Shown here piece after piece: positions 4,696 through 7,291 of a stretch of 7,291 nucleotides of DNA. The stretch covers positions 1 to 7,291 of the forward strand of contig JAFPZV010000205.1 of the NCBI GenBank assembly GCA_017417085.1. The letters are read 5' to 3'. The translations under genes were made by a program, and so were the position numbers. The notes beneath the pieces were generated by a model. The model made no database searches. It had not been told where the DNA came from and saw only the letters and a program-made list of their open reading frames with translations. Position 1 is the first letter of the stretch. Each line of letters opens with the position of its first letter. Source of the DNA: Deltaproteobacteria bacterium. Lineage in GTDB: Bacteria; Desulfobacterota; Desulfuromonadia; Desulfuromonadales; JAAYDE01.

Positions 4696-6693
4696 TCAGA
4701 TGCCAACCCGAATTCCCGCGTAGGCGCCTATGCCGGGAGTGCCGTAGCCCCAGACCTCCTCATAGTCGCGATCCAGCAGGTTTTCCACACGTGCCTGCAG
4801 CTGCACGTTCTTCGTCACGTCCCAGGAGATCGCCGCGTTGAGCAGCGCGTAACCGGCAAGCGTCACCCGTCCCGACTCGTAGGTCGCCTCGTTGTAGAAG
4901 GTGTCGCGGCGGCGCCCCACGCAGAGCAGCTGCAGATCGGCGCCCAGGCTTTCCAGCACCTGCCAATGCGTGTTGAACGCGAACTTGTGCCGCGGCCGCC
5001 GCAGCAGATCCAGACCGGTTTCGCGATCCTCCGTATCGGTATAGGTATAGCTTGCGGAAAATTCCAGCTGCTCCACCGGCGCGATTCTGGCTTCCAGCTC
5101 GACTCCACGCGCCCGCGCCCGGTTGACGTTGACATAGCGGTAGACCCAGTTTTCATCCAGATCGGTGGTAATCAGATTTTTGAAGTCGTTCTGGAACCAG
5201 GCCGCGCTCAAGACGATCCTCCGCTCCCACAGCGGCTGTTCCAGACGGATATCCCAGCCACGGTTTTCTTCCGGATCCAGATGTCGGTTACCCTGCACAT
5301 AGTCGGTATGGGCGTAGAGCTGATAGAGCGAAGGCGCCTTGAAGGCTGTTCCGTAGGAAACGCTCAGCTTGCTTTCCGTCACCGGCACGATATAGGCGGC
5401 GGCCGCCTTCCAGGTAGCCTTGGAGCCAAAATCCTCATGTTCGTCCAAACGCGCCCCCAGAGTGATAAAGTAGCGTTTCTGCCACTGGAGTTGCTCTTGC
5501 AGATAAACACTGGAAAGTGAACGGGACTTTTCCGGAAACTGCTCCGAAGAGACGTAGCTCATGCCATAATAGACGGATTCCGAGGTATAGCGGCTCTTCA
5601 TCTCCTCTTCCTGATACTCCGCGCCCAGGGAAAGCGTATTCCATTCGGCCAGCCGCAGATCGTTCTGCCATTCGAACTTGTACAGACTGCTGTCGTACGT
5701 CGAGTAAGAACTGTCGCCGGGATGCGAAGCATCGGTATCATTGTCATACTTGCGGCGATAATCGGCCAAGGAGGCGGCCAACCTGGTATCAAGCCGGTCG
5801 TCCCAAAGGCGCAAGCCCCCCTGCAGGCGCAAGTGCAGAAAATGGGCATTGGCAAGCGAGTTGGGATCATCGCCCAGAGGGCCGCCGAAGTTGTCCATCT
5901 CGGTCCGGGTATCCTGATAGCGGCCTATAAAATCGATATAGGATTTCTCCGTGGGTTGAACGCCCAGCCGCAACGAGACAGCGGTATTCTGGTAGCCGTC
6001 ATGCTCATGGTTGCCGTCTTTTTTGGCGGCGGCACTGATGCCGTCACTGTCGGTGCGTGAAACCGCAAGGGCATAGTTGACGCGTTTTTTGCTTCCGGAA
6101 ACGGCGGCCGACTCGCGCAAGGTACGGAAGCTGCCTCCCTCCAGCGCGACATGGGCATGGGGACCACCCTGCCCCTTCCGGGTGATGATCTGGATGACGC
6201 CGGTCATGGCATCCGAACCATACAGCACGCTTTGCGGGCCACGCATCACCTCAATGCGTTCAACATTGTCGGTGGTCAAATGCGCGAAATCAAAGTTGCG
6301 CCCCGGCATGGAGGGATCGTTGGCCACTACGCCGTCGATCAGCACCAGTACATGTTCCGAATTGCCTCCCCGCAGAAAAACCGATGTTTGCTGCCCCAAG
6401 GCTCCCGCACGCACCACATCCAGCCCCGGCACGCTCTTGAGCGCCTCTTGCACGGTGCGGTACTGTTTGGCGGCGATTTCCTCGGCGGTAATGACCGTAC
6501 AGGAACCGATCACTTCCTGAAGCGGCGTTTCCATACGGGTGGCAGTGACCACCACCGGTTCCAGTGCCACCGAATCCTTCGGCGCCGGTTCCCTGCCTTT
6601 CGTTTCCTGGGCCAGAAGCCCCTGGGCCGCCAACGCCCCAAGCCACAGCGGCGTCAGCAGCAACACCATAATCCTTGCCATCGTTCTTGCCAT
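4696..6693 (-). CDS. btuB: TonB-dependent outer-membrane cobalamin receptor
   Basis: This 665-aa TonB-dependent receptor (E. coli BtuB is about 614 aa with signal) has a signal peptide at residues 1-28. A TonB box, PVVVTATR, sits at residues 46-53 and is close to BtuB's DTLVVTANR. The plug domain (about 55-175) contains VLVLIDGVVAND, NVERIEVMRGPQSVLYGSDA and GVIQIITRKG, followed by a 22-strand barrel region to the C-terminus with VENLLDRDYEEVWGYGTPG near the end. It should import corrinoids into the periplasm using proton-motive force via TonB-ExbBD. The start at 6693 is fixed by GAGGAGG six bases upstream; the repeated ATGGCAAG four codons later is too far from it. The frame is open upstream to 6864, but that stretch spans the attenuator and is not coding. 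The vitamin B12 riboswitch upstream supports the specificity. Confidence 0.95.
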   Translation of the reverse strand: MARTMARIMVLLLTPLWLGALAAQGLLAQETKGREPAPKDSVALEPVVVTATRMETPLQEVIGSCTVITAEEIAAKQYRTVQEALKSVPGLDVVRAGALGQQTSVFLRGGNSEHVLVLIDGVVANDPSMPGRNFDFAHLTTDNVERIEVMRGPQSVLYGSDAMTGVIQIITRKGQGGPHAHVALEGGSFRTLRESAAVSGSKKRVNYALAVSRTDSDGISAAAKKDGNHEHDGYQNTAVSLRLGVQPTEKSYIDFIGRYQDTRTEMDNFGGPLGDDPNSLANAHFLHLRLQGGLRLWDDRLDTRLAASLADYRRKYDNDTDASHPGDSSYSTYDSSLYKFEWQNDLRLAEWNTLSLGAEYQEEEMKSRYTSESVYYGMSYVSSEQFPEKSRSLSSVYLQEQLQWQKRYFITLGARLDEHEDFGSKATWKAAAAYIVPVTESKLSVSYGTAFKAPSLYQLYAHTDYVQGNRHLDPEENRGWDIRLEQPLWERRIVLSAAWFQNDFKNLITTDLDENWVYRYVNVNRARARGVELEARIAPVEQLEFSASYTYTDTEDRETGLDLLRRPRHKFAFNTHWQVLESLGADLQLLCVGRRRDTFYNEATYESGRVTLAGYALLNAAISWDVTKNVQLQARVENLLDRDYEEVWGYGTPGIGAYAGIRVGI

Positions 6694-6763
6694 AAACAAC
6701 CTCCTCGCAGTTGTTCTCTCCGCGATGAAAGGCGCAAGGCAAGCCCGGACCGCGGCGGCCGAC

Positions 6764-6803
6764 AAAAAAGCCCGATCTCTTCCCATCAAAAGAAGAGCGG
6801 GCT
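6764..6803 (-). terminator. Riboswitch expression platform: intrinsic terminator (attenuator) before btuB
   Basis: On the minus strand the arm AGCCCGCTCTTC (6803-6792) pairs with GAAGAG (6782-6777) and CGGGCT (6774-6769), separated by a two-base AT bulge. The loop is nine bases, and the hairpin runs straight into a six-T tract (6769-6764). It lies between the cobalamin aptamer and btuB, 70 nt before the start codon, so it is positioned as a transcriptional attenuator rather than an operon end. High cobalamin is expected to favour it. Confidence 0.88.
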
Positions 6804-6812
6804 CTCCCGTAT

Positions 6813-6849
6813 AGGTTCGCAAACGCCTCCGCCAGGCCCACGCAAACCT
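6813..6849 (-). promoter_or_regulatory. Intermediate hairpin between aptamer and attenuator
   Basis: AGGTTTGCG (6849-6841) can pair with TGCGAACCT (6821-6813) to give nine base pairs including two G-U wobbles, with an inner GCCT/AGGC stem (6836-6833 with 6828-6825). GTGGGC (6841-6836), at the foot and loop of this hairpin, could instead pair with GCCCGC (6802-6797) in the terminator's 5' arm. That makes it a candidate switch element between terminated and readthrough states. The pairings are seen by eye; the switching role is inferred. Confidence 0.35.
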
Positions 6850-6905
6850 TTGCGCACCGCACATCAGGACGCCCTCCCAATCACCCGGAGAGAGTGTGAA
6901 TATGT

Positions 6906-7077
6906 ACGTTCCGGCAGGTCTTCTGGCTTACAGTCATGGCTTTTCGTCTGCCTTCCCAGGCCCCTTCAGGATGCCCAGTGGCACAAAAGACGAAAAACGG
7001 CTGATCACAGCGGCGGGTCCGCGGGGGATGTACGCCCCTCTTCCCTTTTCACCCACGAAAAGTGGACACCGAAACGT
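6906..7077 (-). ncRNA. Cobalamin (AdoCbl-type) riboswitch aptamer
   Basis: Reading the minus strand, the element has the conserved cobalamin riboswitch blocks in order: GGTGTCC (from 7070), GGGTGAAAAGGGAA (P3/core), GGACCCGCCGCTGTGA (7020-7005), TGCCACTGGGCA (P5/P6 region), CTGGGAAGGC, GCCATGACTG, and the B12 box AAGCCAGAAGACCTGCC (6929-6913). A closing P1 helix of nine pairs joins ACGTTTCGG (7077-7069) and CCGGAACGT (6914-6906). The layout is complete, with no missing core block. It senses intracellular cobalamin and controls btuB and the genes behind it through the terminator at 6764-6803. No second aptamer copy is seen. Confidence 0.97.
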
Positions 7078-7103
7078 CCTTTCCACCCATGGAAAGGTTC
7101 TTC

Positions 7104-7133
7104 CTTATAGCGTAAGGACCGCTCCCTGCACAA
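7104..7133 (-). promoter_or_regulatory. Putative promoter of the btuB-btuF-rtcB unit
   Basis: On the minus strand TTGTGC (7128-7133) and TATAAG (7104-7109) are spaced by 18 bp, giving a plausible sigma70 promoter with a start site near 7097, some 20 nt before the riboswitch P1 stem. The -10 matches five of six consensus bases; the -35 matches about four. It is the best candidate in the 214 bases to the right of the aptamer, which otherwise hold no convincing gene. Confidence 0.5.
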
Positions 7134-7291
7134 GTTTCCACAGAGTGAAAAGCGTAGGCATGGATGTTCCCGCAGCCCTTTCGGCCTGTTGCCGCGGCTT
7201 TTGCGCCCGGCAAAAAAACGCCTTGTCCCGGCTCCATTAAAATCCATATTTTTCAGGACATTACGAGACAGTACCCAACCATGCATCCTGC

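Noticed and set aside
3895..5520. Very long plus-strand frame (541 codons) opposite btuF and btuB
   Set aside because: Its translation is rich in Arg, His and Gln with no recognisable domain, as expected of the antisense of GC-rich coding DNA, and both genes it opposes are clear family members.
6694..6864. 57-codon N-terminal extension of btuB in the same frame
   Set aside because: It would translate through the attenuator hairpin and place the signal peptide internally; the strong GAGGAGG site supports the start at 6693.
6151..7110. Plus-strand frame of 319 codons over the btuB 5' end, leader and riboswitch
   Set aside because: It lies antisense to the signal peptide, attenuator and aptamer, has a compositionally odd translation, and shows no family similarity.
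7005..7286. Minus-strand frame of 93 codons overlapping the riboswitch and promoter
   Set aside because: It spans the promoter and the 5' half of the aptamer, has no good ribosome binding site and no recognisable product.
7281..7291. Possible start (ATG) of a plus-strand gene at the right edge
   Set aside because: Only 11 bases are visible and no convincing ribosome binding site precedes it, so a gene cannot be supported.

Overview
The window looks like a chromosomal segment of a Gram-negative bacterium with a fairly high GC content. It encodes a TonB-dependent outer-membrane receptor, several secreted or periplasmic proteins and sigma70-like promoters. The gene set and protein style suggest a Desulfovibrio-type sulfate reducer or relative, but this is only an impression and no phylogenetic marker is present.

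Layout from left to right. (1) Bases 1-1119, plus strand: the C-terminal 372 residues of a UbiD-family prenylated-FMN decarboxylase, whose start lies left of the window. (2) Bases 1150-1849, minus strand: an AT-richer dinJ-yafQ type II toxin-antitoxin module with its own promoter, repeated operator-like elements and a strong terminator, convergent with ubiD. (3) Bases 1867-1985: a short possible remnant of another antitoxin-like gene and the terminator of the next gene. (4) Bases 2016-2481, minus: a YgiW/YdeI-type periplasmic OB-fold protein with an extended -10 promoter. (5) Bases 2546-7133, minus: a cobalamin-riboswitch-controlled transcription unit. In transcription order it holds a promoter, a 172-nt AdoCbl-type aptamer, an intrinsic terminator acting as attenuator, btuB (outer-membrane corrinoid receptor), btuF (periplasmic cobalamin-binding protein) and rtcB (RNA ligase). 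The right edge has only about 160 nt beyond the promoter and no callable gene.

The core logic is B12 homeostasis. When intracellular cobalamin is high, the aptamer should favour the terminator and reduce expression of the receptor and binding protein. BtuB imports corrinoid through the outer membrane using TonB energy, and BtuF passes it to a BtuCD permease/ATPase that is not in the window. The unexpected part is rtcB: its ATG overlaps the btuF stop codon (ATGA), and no terminator or separate promoter is visible between them. The RNA repair/splicing ligase is therefore predicted to be translationally coupled to btuF and under B12 riboswitch control. This is the most interesting observation in the window. 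The other systems belong to known families.
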